A stretch of 64,000 nt of DNA, taken from assembly GCA_021772095.1 (NCBI GenBank), contig JADYXR010000147.1, positions 1-64,000 of the forward strand. Reading direction: 5' to 3'. Source of the DNA: Candidatus Obscuribacter sp. (GTDB lineage Bacteria > Cyanobacteriota > Vampirovibrionia > Obscuribacterales > Obscuribacteraceae). The position numbers were made by a program, and so were the translations under genes. Below are positions 37,875-47,573 of the stretch, one piece after another. A model generated the notes under the pieces. That model saw only the letters and a program-made list of their open reading frames with translations, was not told the DNA's origin and did no database searches. Every line of letters begins with the position of its first letter. Within the stretch, counting starts at the first letter, position 1.

Positions 37875-38558
37875 TTATTCGGTTGCCTCGGTCGTCGTCG
37901 TCTTCGTGGTACTGGAGACGCCATCACTCGTCTTTACAGTTCGTTGATAGATCGAAATCCGCTTTTTGGCGGGATCTGAAACGATTACCATTGGTTTGTA
38001 GACGACATCCGTTGAAGTCGTTGCGTTCAATTCGCTTTTAACTCTGGTAGCGGTATCATCGAGATCTCTGCCGATCTCGACGCATGCCTCAAATGACAAA
38101 ACGCCACCGGTCGAAACTTTGCCATCAAGATCAGCGCGGGCGTCGTTGATATCAGCGATCAGCGCGTCGTATTTGTCGGCGGCGAGGTGGCCAAGCGCTT
38201 TTTCAGTGATCATGAGATTCTGCAAATCGTACAAACGATTGTAGAGTGACGCAGAAAGAATCGCATCACCACGCTGTTTGACGATCACAATTTTGTCGCT
38301 TGATACTTTGTGCACGACCTTGCCATCAGGTCCATACACCACTCCAACAATGTTGCCGGAGGAATCTAAAATGTTGCCGGTCGCATCAAGTGCAGCACCA
38401 ACATTCGTGTCAACGAATTGCACTACGTCGCCAGTCAAGGTTACCGGAATCGACATGGTGTCTGCGTTTACAGCTTGAGTGCCAGGTCCGAATGAAACAA
38501 CAGCAAGAACAAGTGAAAGTGCAACAAATTTGTTGCTACGAACGGTCTGCGTTTTCAT
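37875..38558 (-). CDS. exported protein with helical unit (family A-like)
   Basis: About 227 residues. AAGGAG sits 5 bases before the second of two adjacent ATGs (38558), which is preferred over the one at 38561. Signal peptide up to about AVNA. A beta-like N-terminal half (DATGNILDSSGNIVG...GPDGKVV) is followed by a helical unit ending DLDGKVSTGGVLSFEACVEIGRDL. This matches the G.LSF.E pattern of the other exported helical proteins in the window. The C-terminal tail is Thr/Ser-rich. Function unknown. Confidence 0.68.
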   Translation of the reverse strand: MKTQTVRSNKFVALSLVLAVVSFGPGTQAVNADTMSIPVTLTGDVVQFVDTNVGAALDATGNILDSSGNIVGVVYGPDGKVVHKVSSDKIVIVKQRGDAILSASLYNRLYDLQNLMITEKALGHLAADKYDALIADINDARADLDGKVSTGGVLSFEACVEIGRDLDDTATRVKSELNATTSTDVVYKPMVIVSDPAKKRISIYQRTVKTSDGVSSTTKTTTTEATE

Positions 38559-38561
38559 CAT

Positions 38562-38913
38562 CTCTCCTTAGAATAGCTATTGGTATTCTATAAGATGCAC
38601 TTCAAAACACGGTCGAGAACTGATCTCATCATGATCTGGTGTGCGAAGTTCCAGGCTCAATCACGCTCAGTTTCGCGAAAGGTTATGCAGGTGCGGCGCG
38701 ACCTGGGACCTAGAGGTGGCGTAGCATATCAACAGCAGATTCATGCCGCGCTCAGGAAAATCGGCGCAGTTCAGCCGCTACACAGGCTTTCGGAAATCTT
38801 CATCATCACAGAATGTTGCTATTTGCACGCCAATCCGCCAGATCGGCACATTATATTGATGGTTCTGTACTATCCTTCTAAAACTCGGTTCAACAAGATT
38901 TAGGAGAGTGAAC
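38562..38913. promoter_or_regulatory. intergenic region with a likely osmC promoter
   Basis: TTGATG (38856-38861), a 17-base spacer and TAAAAC (38879-38884) form a reasonable sigma-70-like promoter about 30 bases before the OsmC start, with TAGGAG at 38901-38906. The rest shows no gene; open frames across it lack a ribosome binding site. Confidence 0.4.
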
Positions 38914-39351
38914 ATGAAACGTAAAGCATCTGCCGAATGGCAAAATGGTCTCAAAGACGGCAAAGGCACAATCTCGACAGATAGTGGCGTGCTGGAAAAA
39001 ACCCAATACAGCTTCAGCACTCGTTTTGAAGAAGGCAAAGGAACCAATCCGGAAGAATTGATCGCAGCAGCTCACGCTGGTTGCTTCTCGATGGCTCTCT
39101 CAGGTCAACTCGGCGCTGCCAACTTGACACCAGAGCGCATCAACACAACCGCAACAGTAACGCTCGAAAAATTGGAAGGCGGATTTGAAGTAACCGAAAT
39201 TGTTCTCGATGTTACCGCTCGCGTTCCAAACGCAACCCAAGAGCAGTTTGACACCGCAGCCAACAATGCTAAAACTGGTTGCCCAATCTCCAAACTCTTC
39301 AAAGCGAAGATCACGATGAACGCCAAACTCGAAGTCGCAGCTAAAGCGTAG
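38914..39351 (+). CDS. osmC: OsmC-family peroxiredoxin
   Basis: A 145-residue protein. The ATG at 38914 has AGGAG 7 bases upstream. OsmC hallmark: the two catalytic Cys in [11 protein letters not shown] (about residue 58) and [10 protein letters not shown] (about residue 125), which reduce organic hydroperoxides and protect against fatty-acid peroxides. Family length is about 140. It is a stand-alone gene followed by a strong terminator. Confidence 0.93.
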   Translation: MKRKASAEWQNGLKDGKGTISTDSGVLEKTQYSFSTRFEEGKGTNPEELIAAAHAGCFSMALSGQLGAANLTPERINTTATVTLEKLEGGFEVTEIVLDVTARVPNATQEQFDTAANNAKTGCPISKLFKAKITMNAKLEVAAKA

Positions 39352-39374
39352 TCCATCTAAAACGTACAAAAAAA

Positions 39375-39405
39375 GAGCATCTCGATTGAGATGCTCTTTT
39401 TATTT
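39375..39405 (+). terminator. intrinsic terminator after osmC
   Basis: GAGCATCTC-GATT-GAGATGCTC with TTTTTATTT after it and A-rich sequence before it: a strong bidirectional terminator between osmC and the converging small gene. Confidence 0.9.
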
Positions 39406-39490
39406 GTTCGAATCGATCATTCAATTCAATGCTCAATGTCACCTGTTGATTTTAAACGCAATTAAATCGTTCAAAAATCAGAGTCAACAT

Positions 39491-39874
39491 TTAGAGTGGT
39501 GCCGGCACTGGTTGTGGCATTCGGTCATCTCGTCCAGGCAATCTATCCGTTTGCGGCATAGAAATTTTGGAATCGATAGAGCCATTGGGAGCCGCGCCAT
39601 TTCCAGCTGGAACTCCTGCGATGGAGTCCAGTGCTTCTTCATTTCCATCTCTCACTCGCATAGTTCCGGGCATGCCTTCGGGAAGCACCATCGGTCCATT
39701 CATACCTTCAGCTGTTCGCGGCAGGTACGCTGCGGAGTTGAGAAGCGAAGCGACCAGGGCGATGATTACTAGAAGCATCAGACCTGTGAGCCATGAAGAC
39801 ATCATGGAAGGCTTTCTCGTCTCGCCGGGCGAGTAAGAGATGTCGCGTCCTCTTGCAATTGTTTTGGTTGCCAT
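39491..39874 (-). CDS. single-pass membrane protein, Pro/Asp-rich exterior
   Basis: A 127-residue protein. GAGGAGG 7 bases upstream supports ATG 39874. A short basic N-terminus is followed by one TM helix (WLTGLMLLVIIALVASLL, about residues 27-44). The Pro/Asp/Gly/Met-rich remainder should lie outside the cytoplasm. No family is recognised. The coiled-coil protein gene lies about 100 bases upstream on the same strand. Confidence 0.68.
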   Translation of the reverse strand: MATKTIARGRDISYSPGETRKPSMMSSWLTGLMLLVIIALVASLLNSAAYLPRTAEGMNGPMVLPEGMPGTMRVRDGNEEALDSIAGVPAGNGAAPNGSIDSKISMPQTDRLPGRDDRMPQPVPAPL

Positions 39875-39978
39875 AACTGACCTCCTCGGGTACAGCATTG
39901 TCCGCGCTGTGGCACGTTCGTGCCACGGCCAGACGATTGAATTATCGTCAATCATTTAACAGGCGATCGAATCGAAAA

Positions 39979-40362
39979 CTATTTATCGAATTTCGAAGCT
40001 GCGCTTGAGCAGCCTGCCTTCATTTCTTCCCAAGCTTTGGAGAGCTCTTCAACAGCATTATCCATGCCATGTTTGAACTCGCCCCATGCTTCAGTGCTGG
40101 TTTCCTTCATGGATTGAAGTTTGACCGAAGCTTCTTGCTGCTTTTCCTTCAGCTCTTTCAACTTAGTTGAAGCTTGTTCTTTCACTTCCCCAGCTTTAAC
40201 AGAAAGGTCGTCGATTTTCGCGCCGAGCTCACTGAGCCGAGTTTCCATGTTTTTCTCGTAAGTGCTTCTATCCGCCAAAGTTGGTGGGTTAGCAATTCCA
40301 GCTTCTTCCATCGCTCCACCGGTCGTGGAGTAAAGACCCTTTTCTGTATCTGAATTTGACAT
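39979..40362 (-). CDS. coiled-coil protein
   Basis: A 127-residue soluble protein, AAAGGAG 8 bases upstream. Residues about 33-115 are an uninterrupted amphipathic coiled coil (METRLSELGAKIDDLSVKAGEVKEQ...). One Cys near the C-terminus. It resembles the small stress-related coiled-coil proteins common in cyanobacteria, but no specific family can be claimed. Confidence 0.7.
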   Translation of the reverse strand: MSNSDTEKGLYSTTGGAMEEAGIANPPTLADRSTYEKNMETRLSELGAKIDDLSVKAGEVKEQASTKLKELKEKQQEASVKLQSMKETSTEAWGEFKHGMDNAVEELSKAWEEMKAGCSSAASKFDK

Positions 40363-40690
40363 TTGAATGTCTCCTTTGAATTTGCCATCCGGTGTTGGCT
40401 ATATAGCGCAAAATGGTCACACCGTCGAACAATGCATCAAAGTGAGATTTATATTGAGCTCCAAAACGTTTGCAGACTAGCCTCAATACAAGCCTGGTGA
40501 CCCTTTCAACAAACCTTTGCAAGCTATATAAAATCGAGAAAACTCTCAGGAACAAACAAGAAAAGGTCGTGTCTCGAATTTATCCACGCCGGTCGCGTCA
40601 TGTCGCGCAAGCTTGCTGACGGTTTCGCCGACCTCGATAAATAGTGTTGATTACTAGAAACCCGCGGATACCTATAAGAGGATTACTGTA
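40363..40690. other. 328-base divergent intergenic region
   Basis: Holds the promoters of the coiled-coil gene and the Gfo/Idh/MocA gene. The plus-strand gene has AAGAGGA before its ATG. A weak palindrome (GTCGCGTCATGTCGCGC, about 40594-40610) is present. No gene. Confidence 0.4.
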
Positions 40691-41845
40691 ATGAGTACGA
40701 ACGGAAAGAACGGAAAGAACGGAAACGGGAAAAAGTACGAAGGCAAAATTAGATACGCGGTGGTTGGTCTTGGCCATATCGCGCAAATCGCAGTATTACC
40801 GGCTTTCGAACACGCGAAGGAAACTTCCGAATTAACCGCATTGGTTTCAGACGACAAAGAAAAATTGGCGAAGATGTCAAAACAATATGGCGTCAAAAAC
40901 TTATGCTCATATGATGATTACGACGAACTGTTGAAGAGTGGCGACATAGATGCAGTCTACATCGCACTTCCCAACGACATGCACAAAGACTTCACTGTCC
41001 GCGCGGCAAAACAAGGCATTCATATATTGTGTGAAAAACCGATGGCAACAACGGTGGAAGATTGCAAAGCCATGATTGCGGCCGCAGAAGAAAACGATGT
41101 CAGATTGATGATCGCTTACCGTCTGCATTTTGAAAAAACCAACATGACCGTCGCTCAACTTGTACAGGATGGGGCTATAGGCGATCCACGCTTGTTCAAT
41201 TCAAGCTTCACTCTACAAGTTAGAGATGGAAATATTAGAACCAAAGCCGAAAGAGGTGGCGGTCCACTGTTCGACATCGGCATCTACTGCATAAATGCCG
41301 CGCGTTATATCTTCAAAGATGAACCGACCGAAGTGCAAGCATTTATGACTCAAAGCGACGACCCTCGATTCAATGAAATCGAAGAGGCCGCGGGCGTTAT
41401 GATGCGCTTCCCCGGTCATCGGTTGGCCAGTTTTGTTTGCAGCTTTGGCGCTGAAGCCGTCGGCAACTATCAAGTTGTCGGCACCGAGGGTGATATCAAA
41501 GTTGATCCAGCATATGAATATGTTGATGAACTTAAGTACACACTCACGAAAAAAGGAAAGAAATCGGAAGAGGTCAAAACACCGAAGTCCGATCAATTCG
41601 CTCCTGAGCTCAATCACTTCTCCGAGTGCATCGCAGAAGGGAAAGAACCACGTCCATCGGGTTACGAAGGTCTTGCGGATCTGAAGATAATCGAGGCGTT
41701 GAATGTCTCTGCCGAAACCGGATACTGCGTCGCATTGGAAAAGAAAGAAGGCGAGACAAGCAAGCCGGATGCTTCGTTGATCGAACGAAAGCCTGCCGTT
41801 GATAAGCCGAAACTGGTCAATGTAAAATCAGGATCGAGAGACTAG
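40691..41845 (+). CDS. Gfo/Idh/MocA-family sugar dehydrogenase
   Basis: A 384-residue NAD(P)-dependent oxidoreductase. After a Lys/Gly/Asn-rich N-terminus (STNGKNGKNGNGKKYEGK) the Rossmann fold begins with VVGLGHIAQIAVLPAF. The EKPMATT motif supplies the conserved Lys of this family, and GGGPLFDIGIYCIN the substrate-binding region. Such enzymes act on glucose-fructose, myo-inositol or other sugars; the substrate here is unknown. No signal peptide. The tail of about 40 residues is Lys/Glu-rich. Confidence 0.9.
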   Translation: MSTNGKNGKNGNGKKYEGKIRYAVVGLGHIAQIAVLPAFEHAKETSELTALVSDDKEKLAKMSKQYGVKNLCSYDDYDELLKSGDIDAVYIALPNDMHKDFTVRAAKQGIHILCEKPMATTVEDCKAMIAAAEENDVRLMIAYRLHFEKTNMTVAQLVQDGAIGDPRLFNSSFTLQVRDGNIRTKAERGGGPLFDIGIYCINAARYIFKDEPTEVQAFMTQSDDPRFNEIEEAAGVMMRFPGHRLASFVCSFGAEAVGNYQVVGTEGDIKVDPAYEYVDELKYTLTKKGKKSEEVKTPKSDQFAPELNHFSECIAEGKEPRPSGYEGLADLKIIEALNVSAETGYCVALEKKEGETSKPDASLIERKPAVDKPKLVNVKSGSRD

Positions 41846-41855
41846 TACAAAACGC

Positions 41856-41898
41856 GGAGCGCTGCCACGAACTCCGTGCAGCGCTCCGACTTAAACTT
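41856..41898 (+). terminator. intrinsic terminator after the dehydrogenase gene
   Basis: GGAGCGCTGC (41856-41865) pairs perfectly with GCAGCGCTCC (41878-41887), followed by a T-rich stretch ending TTGTTTTT. It lies between converging genes. Confidence 0.8.
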
Positions 41899-41920
41899 GT
41901 TTTTCGGGTCCCCGAGCCGG

Positions 41921-42607
41921 TTAGCTCGTTGGAACTCCCCAGACGTTCTCGAGCCTGGTCAATTGTTTTTTGATCTGGTTTCGTTTCTGCTTATCGGGGC
42001 AAGTGGAAACTTCCGATGATAGTCGCCACCACGTGCGGTGCGCGATGCGTTTGGATTTCTTTGCCTCTTCGACACAAATTTCGCAAAGGCGATCGAGAAA
42101 CTCGCGTGTAACTGCCGCTTCTTCGCTTTCGTCCTTGACACTGGCCTCGCGGAACGATTCGAAGTCGTCCGGTGTAATTTCGTTGCGCCCCTCGGCCCAG
42201 ACCCACCGCAGACTCAAAACAATCGATGGGTGCAAACGGCTGATGTCAGCGCGCAAAATATCGGAGGTGCGGTTAGTTTGTTTGGGAGCGAATTCAATCG
42301 TTCCTTCCTCGGGCCAATCGCTCCTCAGTTCTAAAACTTCGTCGGTGTCCGGCTTGTGAAGGGTGAAGTAGCCGGAAAACGAGGTCACCAGAACATCGAA
42401 AAGGTCACTGCGAATGCGTTCCCATTTGTCTTGTGACAGGTGCTTGCTCAGGGACGAAAGGCTGCCTTCGAACGCCAGGTCGATCGTGATTATCGAATTG
42501 AGCAGTCTGTTGCGGCCGGTCGCAGGCGCCCGAGTGCCGCGAAGTTCGCGCCAATAAACGCTGACTTCATCGAGAGTCATCGAATTTCGTCGTTCTAGCT
42601 TGCCCAT
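41921..42607 (-). CDS. hypothetical protein
   Basis: A 228-residue soluble protein that I do not recognise; rich in Arg, Glu, Ser and Trp. Visible: SLSSLSKHLSQDKWERIRSDLFD near residue 55 and a basic C-terminus. No catalytic signature and no membrane segment. GGAG 9 bases upstream supports the ATG. It lies 68 bases downstream of the molybdopterin oxidoreductase gene in the same direction, so could be an accessory gene, but it does not resemble TorD/DmsD chaperones in an obvious way. Confidence 0.65.
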   Translation of the reverse strand: MGKLERRNSMTLDEVSVYWRELRGTRAPATGRNRLLNSIITIDLAFEGSLSSLSKHLSQDKWERIRSDLFDVLVTSFSGYFTLHKPDTDEVLELRSDWPEEGTIEFAPKQTNRTSDILRADISRLHPSIVLSLRWVWAEGRNEITPDDFESFREASVKDESEEAAVTREFLDRLCEICVEEAKKSKRIAHRTWWRLSSEVSTCPDKQKRNQIKKQLTRLENVWGVPTS

Positions 42608-42675
42608 ACTCGGGGTCTCCAGGGGTTCTCAAGAAGATATATACCCTGAAAAACGGAAAGTACTACATGTCCTCG

Positions 42676-45600
42676 CTAGACGGGCCGGCCCTCAGGAAAT
42701 TTGTAGGCTTTCTGACTTGGTCGCAACGGGCGCAAAAGCCACCAGGGGCGGCGCATTCCATCAGGACCCGGAGCTGGACGAGTCAAGTTCATCCAGCGTT
42801 TGTAGACCTGGTGCGATTTATTCGTATCGGCAAAAATATCGCCGTACTGGTCAATTGGAAGGGCTTTTGTTACTTTTACCTTCTGGTGCCAGCAATGCAT
42901 TCCAGAAATTGGATCGGGCTGAACCGGGAAGGTCAGGTTTTGATGCACGCCGGCGTCGTTCCACCAGACTCGCGAACTATCAGGGTCGCTCGACTCGAAT
43001 GGTTTAACACCTTCGAGCTGTCGCATCAGATATTGACCTGGTGCCTTTTCATCTAATTCGACCAGACTGGAGCACCACCTGTCAGTGCCTTTGTCTTCGC
43101 CAAGTCGCCAGCGCCCCATGTGGTGAGAGCACGCCACTATATTTGGTGCAATGCCTTCGGTCACCCATGCTTTCGTGACGAAATATCCAATTTCGGTTTC
43201 CACCCGCACAAGATCGCCTGTGGTGAATCCCAGTTTTTTCGCGTCGTCTGGATTGACCCAAACCGGGTTGGAGTGCGCGATTTCAGTCAACCATTTAGCG
43301 TTGCCCGAGCGCGTGTGGATGAGAACAGGCAGCCGGAAAGTTGGAATCAAAACAAAATTGAAATCGGCGTTGTGCTTGTCGCCGGCTTCGTTCAAATCTT
43401 TTACGATACCAGCGCGCTCGACATGACTGCGTGTAATGCTTGGAATTGAGTACTCGCCCCAACCCCAGTCCTTGAGCGTCTTAGAGAAGAGTTCCAGTTT
43501 ACCGGTCGGCGTCGGGAAGCCGCGATGAGGCACTCCATCGATTTCAATTCCGATTAACTTTCGTCCTTCGTCATCGCCTGGTTGTGGCATCGGAACAATA
43601 TTCACTGAAGAAACTTTGGCTCGATCTTTATAGATTCTGCCACTGGTCTTATCGACGTGAGAGTCCTGCAACTCATCGGCTGTAAGCGTGTCTTCATGCC
43701 CGTTGTAGACTGACGGCTTCACTTCGAAGGCACCGAATCGTCTCATGTATTCGAGCGGTTCCATACCTTGCGCTTTTGCTGCTTCGGGCAAGCCAGGAAC
43801 ACTATTTTCGAATATCCACCGGTAGTATTCGTCGATTGAAACTTTTTCCCCGGGACGATAAGGCGATTCGAAATGTTTGCGAATTCCCAGCGAACCATCA
43901 GGATCTATGCGCCAGCTCAACTCAATCCAAAACTCGTTTTCTTCCCAAACTTGTCCGGGGTTGGAACCAAGGGTGGTGCCCGGCTCTTGTCCCATTCGTT
44001 CTTTAGCAACCTTGCGCACGGGCTGGCGAAAACCGATCCAGAGCGCGGCTTGGGTTTCATAACTATGCAGATCGTGCCGTTCCGGTCCCAGACCCATCGG
44101 CAGTACGTAATCAGCGAACCAGGCCGTTTCACTCCACACCGGAGTCAAGGCGCAGTGAATGCCGATCTTCGACTCGTCTTTGAGAACCTCAATCCACGAC
44201 ATACCATCAGGGTTTGTCCAAACCGGATTGTAGACGCGCGTGAAATAGACGTCGAGCGTGTTTCGTCCTTCCTTTAGCAAGTGCGGCAGCAAGAAACTCA
44301 TCTCGAAAAATGCCAGTGGAAACTCTTTTGGCCAGGTCACCTCATTCCAATGATCCGGATGCGCAGGCATGGTCATTGGTTTTGGAACGAATTTATTCCA
44401 CGAGTTCGGTGATGTGCCACCAGGAGTAGCAATCGATCCACTCAGTACGTTGAGGAAAAACAAACAACGCGCAGTTTGCCAGCCACCCAGATTGCCCGCA
44501 GAAGAAGCGCGCCAGGTGTGGGACGCGAATGCTGTTCCAGCTCTGGCAATTTCATCGGCGATGTCGAAGATCGATTGCGGATTGACGCCGGACTCAGAAG
44601 CCGCAAATTCCGGAGTGTATTTGCTGTAAGTTTTCTCCATTTCAACCAGGAAGTTTTCGAAGTTGACTTCGGCTGCCGGATTGAATTCCTGGAGATACTC
44701 TTCCCAGTTCACCCACTTGCGCACAAATTCCATGTTGATCCGGCGCGTTTTAATGAGTTGATAAGCAATAGCAAGAAGCATTGCCGGCTCGCCACCCGGG
44801 TAGCACGGCAGCCAGTAATCGGCATGAGAAGCCGTGTTGGATAAACGAGGATCGACGACTGCGATCTTCGCGCCTTTCATTTTCGCTTCGATAATTCTTT
44901 GCGCGTGTGGATTGAAATAGTGCCCTGATTCCAGGTGAGCACTGATCAATAGAATAAACTTGGCGTTGGCGTGATCGGGACTTGGTCTATCGATTCCCAT
45001 CCAGAACGCGTAGCCGGCGCGGGCACCAGAAGAACAAATGTTCGTATGACTATTGTGTCCATCCACTCCCCAAGCCGCAAGAACGCGCTCGGTGAACACA
45101 TCTTCGCCGGGGCGACCGACGTGGTACATGACTTGATCGTTTCGTTTTTCGACGAGCGCTTTGCGGATCTTTTCAGCAAGTTTATCAACTACTTCGTCCC
45201 AGGTAGTGACTTCCCACTGACCACTTCCGCGAGCGCCTTTCCGTTTCATCGGATAAAGAATTCGTTCTGGATCTTTTACCTGGTTGATTGTCGCCGGACC
45301 TTTTGCGCAATTGCGTCCGCGCGAGCCGGGGTGATCGGGGTTGCCTTCGAACTTGCGCACTTCATGCGTTTCTTTGTCCACATACGCAAGCAGCCCACAA
45401 GCCGCTTCGCAGTTGAAACAGACTGTCGGCACGAGCATGTAAGTCTTAGCGACTTTTCGCGGCCACGCTTTTGGATCCCACTCTTGCCAGTTGTCCCATT
45501 TTTCACGTGGTGGAAACAAAGCCAGTTCGCCAACTTTGCGTTCACCGGATTTGGTGCCGCCGGTGGAGACATCGGCTCTTGCCAAAACGCCGGCATCCAT

Positions 45601-45723
45601 TTCTGAAGGTTTGCGCATACCGGCATGACTAGCCGGTTCCAAATCCCTGGCCACTCGACAGCGTTCTAATAACTTAGAAAGCCACGAGCCAATCCTTTTG
45701 GTTTTTCCTTCGGCTGCAGTCAT
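42676..45723 (-). CDS. molybdopterin oxidoreductase, catalytic subunit (CISM family)
   Basis: A 1015-residue protein. Near residue 90 the [4Fe-4S] motif CFNCEAACGLLAYVD with a fourth Cys in GRNCAKGPA marks the DMSO-reductase superfamily. Later come the molybdopterin blocks (WGVDGHNSHTNICSSGARAG, ILLISAHLESGHYFNP) and the C-terminal beta-barrel (NPVWVNPDDAKKLGFTTGDLV). The Mo ligand candidate is the Cys/Ser pair in TNICSSG. There is no Tat signal, so it faces the cytoplasm. The substrate cannot be assigned; tetrathionate/polysulfide reductases and phenylacetyl-CoA oxidoreductases are relatives to test. GAGGG upstream supports ATG 45723; it lies 28 bases after the Fe-S/NrfD gene. Confidence 0.9.
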   Translation of the reverse strand: MTAAEGKTKRIGSWLSKLLERCRVARDLEPASHAGMRKPSEMDAGVLARADVSTGGTKSGERKVGELALFPPREKWDNWQEWDPKAWPRKVAKTYMLVPTVCFNCEAACGLLAYVDKETHEVRKFEGNPDHPGSRGRNCAKGPATINQVKDPERILYPMKRKGARGSGQWEVTTWDEVVDKLAEKIRKALVEKRNDQVMYHVGRPGEDVFTERVLAAWGVDGHNSHTNICSSGARAGYAFWMGIDRPSPDHANAKFILLISAHLESGHYFNPHAQRIIEAKMKGAKIAVVDPRLSNTASHADYWLPCYPGGEPAMLLAIAYQLIKTRRINMEFVRKWVNWEEYLQEFNPAAEVNFENFLVEMEKTYSKYTPEFAASESGVNPQSIFDIADEIARAGTAFASHTWRASSAGNLGGWQTARCLFFLNVLSGSIATPGGTSPNSWNKFVPKPMTMPAHPDHWNEVTWPKEFPLAFFEMSFLLPHLLKEGRNTLDVYFTRVYNPVWTNPDGMSWIEVLKDESKIGIHCALTPVWSETAWFADYVLPMGLGPERHDLHSYETQAALWIGFRQPVRKVAKERMGQEPGTTLGSNPGQVWEENEFWIELSWRIDPDGSLGIRKHFESPYRPGEKVSIDEYYRWIFENSVPGLPEAAKAQGMEPLEYMRRFGAFEVKPSVYNGHEDTLTADELQDSHVDKTSGRIYKDRAKVSSVNIVPMPQPGDDEGRKLIGIEIDGVPHRGFPTPTGKLELFSKTLKDWGWGEYSIPSITRSHVERAGIVKDLNEAGDKHNADFNFVLIPTFRLPVLIHTRSGNAKWLTEIAHSNPVWVNPDDAKKLGFTTGDLVRVETEIGYFVTKAWVTEGIAPNIVACSHHMGRWRLGEDKGTDRWCSSLVELDEKAPGQYLMRQLEGVKPFESSDPDSSRVWWNDAGVHQNLTFPVQPDPISGMHCWHQKVKVTKALPIDQYGDIFADTNKSHQVYKRWMNLTRPAPGPDGMRRPWWLLRPLRPSQKAYKFPEGRPV

Positions 45724-45751
45724 AAATCCCTCGTCTCCACACAATCAATTG

Positions 45752-47344
45752 CTAGCTCAATCGAACCGACTGACCTGCCATCACAAAACAATGCTCATAG
45801 GCAAGAAGCCCAAACAGAGCCAATCCTGCAATCATCATGTCGATGCCGACCGAACCTTGTAAGCCCGGAATAAAAATCAGCGCTAGTGGAACAATGCAAC
45901 CGAACACGATGTTGCCCCACCAGAAGAAATTTTTGAACGGTCCGGCGATCATCAAATGGACAGCTCGCTGTTTCGCTTTGGAGGTGTGCTCGGTAGCGAC
46001 TTCTCCACCGATTGTCAAAACCAGGTGGGCGATGATTGAAGTGGCGATCAGCATTTTTGCAAACTGACTGATTGGATCGGGATCTCCCATAAATGCAGCG
46101 ACTGGAATGATGGCGCAAGCGCCGGCAAGCACCGCCTGCACCAGAAGATGCAATGGCAAAGCGGGATTCTGCCACAGGTCGCGCCCTTTGGCTTGAGCAA
46201 ATAGAAACGCGGTGTACACAGCTGTCATCACTGCTAGTGGCATGGTCAGGTGGAACATCCAGGTCACCGGTGTGGTGCCGATGCCGAGAAATACTGCGGC
46301 GGTAATTGCCACCAGCATGGCCGTGTATCCCAGAATGATGTAACTGCCGATTGCCAGCCATGATTTCCATTGTGGTTTGACTAAGATGTACCAGAATCGT
46401 TCCGGTCGATCCAGATCGGCGATCAGCAGAACGCCCGTGATACCGATGTAAACGATGGCCAAAACTGGAGCCATCCACAACAACCAGTCCGGAAACACGC
46501 GAGTGAACTGCGGTCCAAAATTGAGCTGTAGATAAGTCAAAAACATCCAGGCGAACAGAAACACGCCCGACGAAATCGACTTGGTCCACAGGTACAAACT
46601 GACGTACTGAGCCCACGGAATATCGTGGTGCACGTCGTAAGCAACCTTGGCGTTAGTCACCGCATTTAGTGCCGAGGACAACGAAATTCCGGAAGGTTTG
46701 TTGTTATCTAACTTCACTCCGTGTTTCTCATCACGCTGATTCGACCACATGTACATGCCGGAGTCATCGTGGGTTTGAACATCAGGATTTAAAACAGCCT
46801 CATCGGCGCCGATGTAAAAGCACTTCGGATCGGTTCCCTTTTCAGGCTTTCGAACTTGTGTTTTTTCGCGACCGATTAGTTGTGCAACTTTCGACAACGG
46901 ATCTTCGAGATCGCCGAAGATGAGAGCTTCTTCAGGACACACCACAACGCAGGCTGGCTCCAATCCGACATCGAGACGATGAGCGCAGAAATTGCATTTT
47001 GCCGCGGTGTGCGTTTCGGGATCTATATGCACGGCGTCATAAGGACAAGCCGCGATGCAGGCTTTGCAACCAATACAGGAGTCTTTGTCGAATTCTACGA
47101 TGCCGTCCGGCCGTTGAAACATCGCCGAAGTCGGGCAAATGTGAACGCACGGAGGATTGGCGCAGTGATTGCATCGCAAAACGCCGAAGTGTCTTTGCGT
47201 ATTTGGAAACGTGCCCTTCTCGACGTACTTGACCCAGGTGCGGTCGACCGAAAGTGGAACTTCGTTTTCTGACTTACAAGCTGTCGTGCAGGCATGACAA
47301 CCTATGCATTTGCGCTGATCTATGACCCAGGTAAAATTCGCCAT
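45752..47344 (-). CDS. fused 4x[4Fe-4S] and NrfD-type membrane subunit
   Basis: A 530-residue protein. Residues 1-180 are a DmsB/PsrB-like ferredoxin with four Cys clusters: CIGCHACTTAC, CNHCANPPCVHIC, CIGCKACIAACPY and CNFC...CVVVC. Residues about 245-525 hold about eight TM helices of the NrfD/PsrC quinone-reacting subunit (WTKSISSGVFLFAWMFLTYL, LIADLDRPERFWYIL). The two are normally separate genes, so this is a fusion. With no Tat signal, the Fe-S head should be cytoplasmic and exchange electrons with the quinone pool and the catalytic subunit encoded next. Confidence 0.9.
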   Translation of the reverse strand: MANFTWVIDQRKCIGCHACTTACKSENEVPLSVDRTWVKYVEKGTFPNTQRHFGVLRCNHCANPPCVHICPTSAMFQRPDGIVEFDKDSCIGCKACIAACPYDAVHIDPETHTAAKCNFCAHRLDVGLEPACVVVCPEEALIFGDLEDPLSKVAQLIGREKTQVRKPEKGTDPKCFYIGADEAVLNPDVQTHDDSGMYMWSNQRDEKHGVKLDNNKPSGISLSSALNAVTNAKVAYDVHHDIPWAQYVSLYLWTKSISSGVFLFAWMFLTYLQLNFGPQFTRVFPDWLLWMAPVLAIVYIGITGVLLIADLDRPERFWYILVKPQWKSWLAIGSYIILGYTAMLVAITAAVFLGIGTTPVTWMFHLTMPLAVMTAVYTAFLFAQAKGRDLWQNPALPLHLLVQAVLAGACAIIPVAAFMGDPDPISQFAKMLIATSIIAHLVLTIGGEVATEHTSKAKQRAVHLMIAGPFKNFFWWGNIVFGCIVPLALIFIPGLQGSVGIDMMIAGLALFGLLAYEHCFVMAGQSVRLS

Positions 47345-47510
47345 TGCCGCCCGGTGCCGCCGTATTGAGCGCGGCTTGAAGTGGATTTACAACGCTCAAA
47401 GATAGCTCAATTTGCGGCAATTTTCCTGGATTGGCGAAAAAATTAAATAAGCCTGATATCACCAGCAATACCAGCCGCCCTTTTGTAAACTCGGGCAGCT
47501 CAAATGAGAA

Positions 47511-47539
47511 AAAAGAGCGGACTTTGCAGCCCGCTCTTT
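47511..47539 (-). terminator. intrinsic terminator after small exported protein
   Basis: Read on the minus strand, AAAGAGCGG pairs with CCGCTCTTT and is followed by TTTTCTC. It separates the exported helical protein from the molybdopterin operon promoter. Confidence 0.75.
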
Positions 47540-47573
47540 CGATTTATTCAGTCGTTCAGGTTCTCGCAGATAC

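Noticed and set aside
44971-45606. 211-codon frame antisense to the molybdopterin subunit
   Set aside because: Shadow of the Cys-motif region of the real gene.
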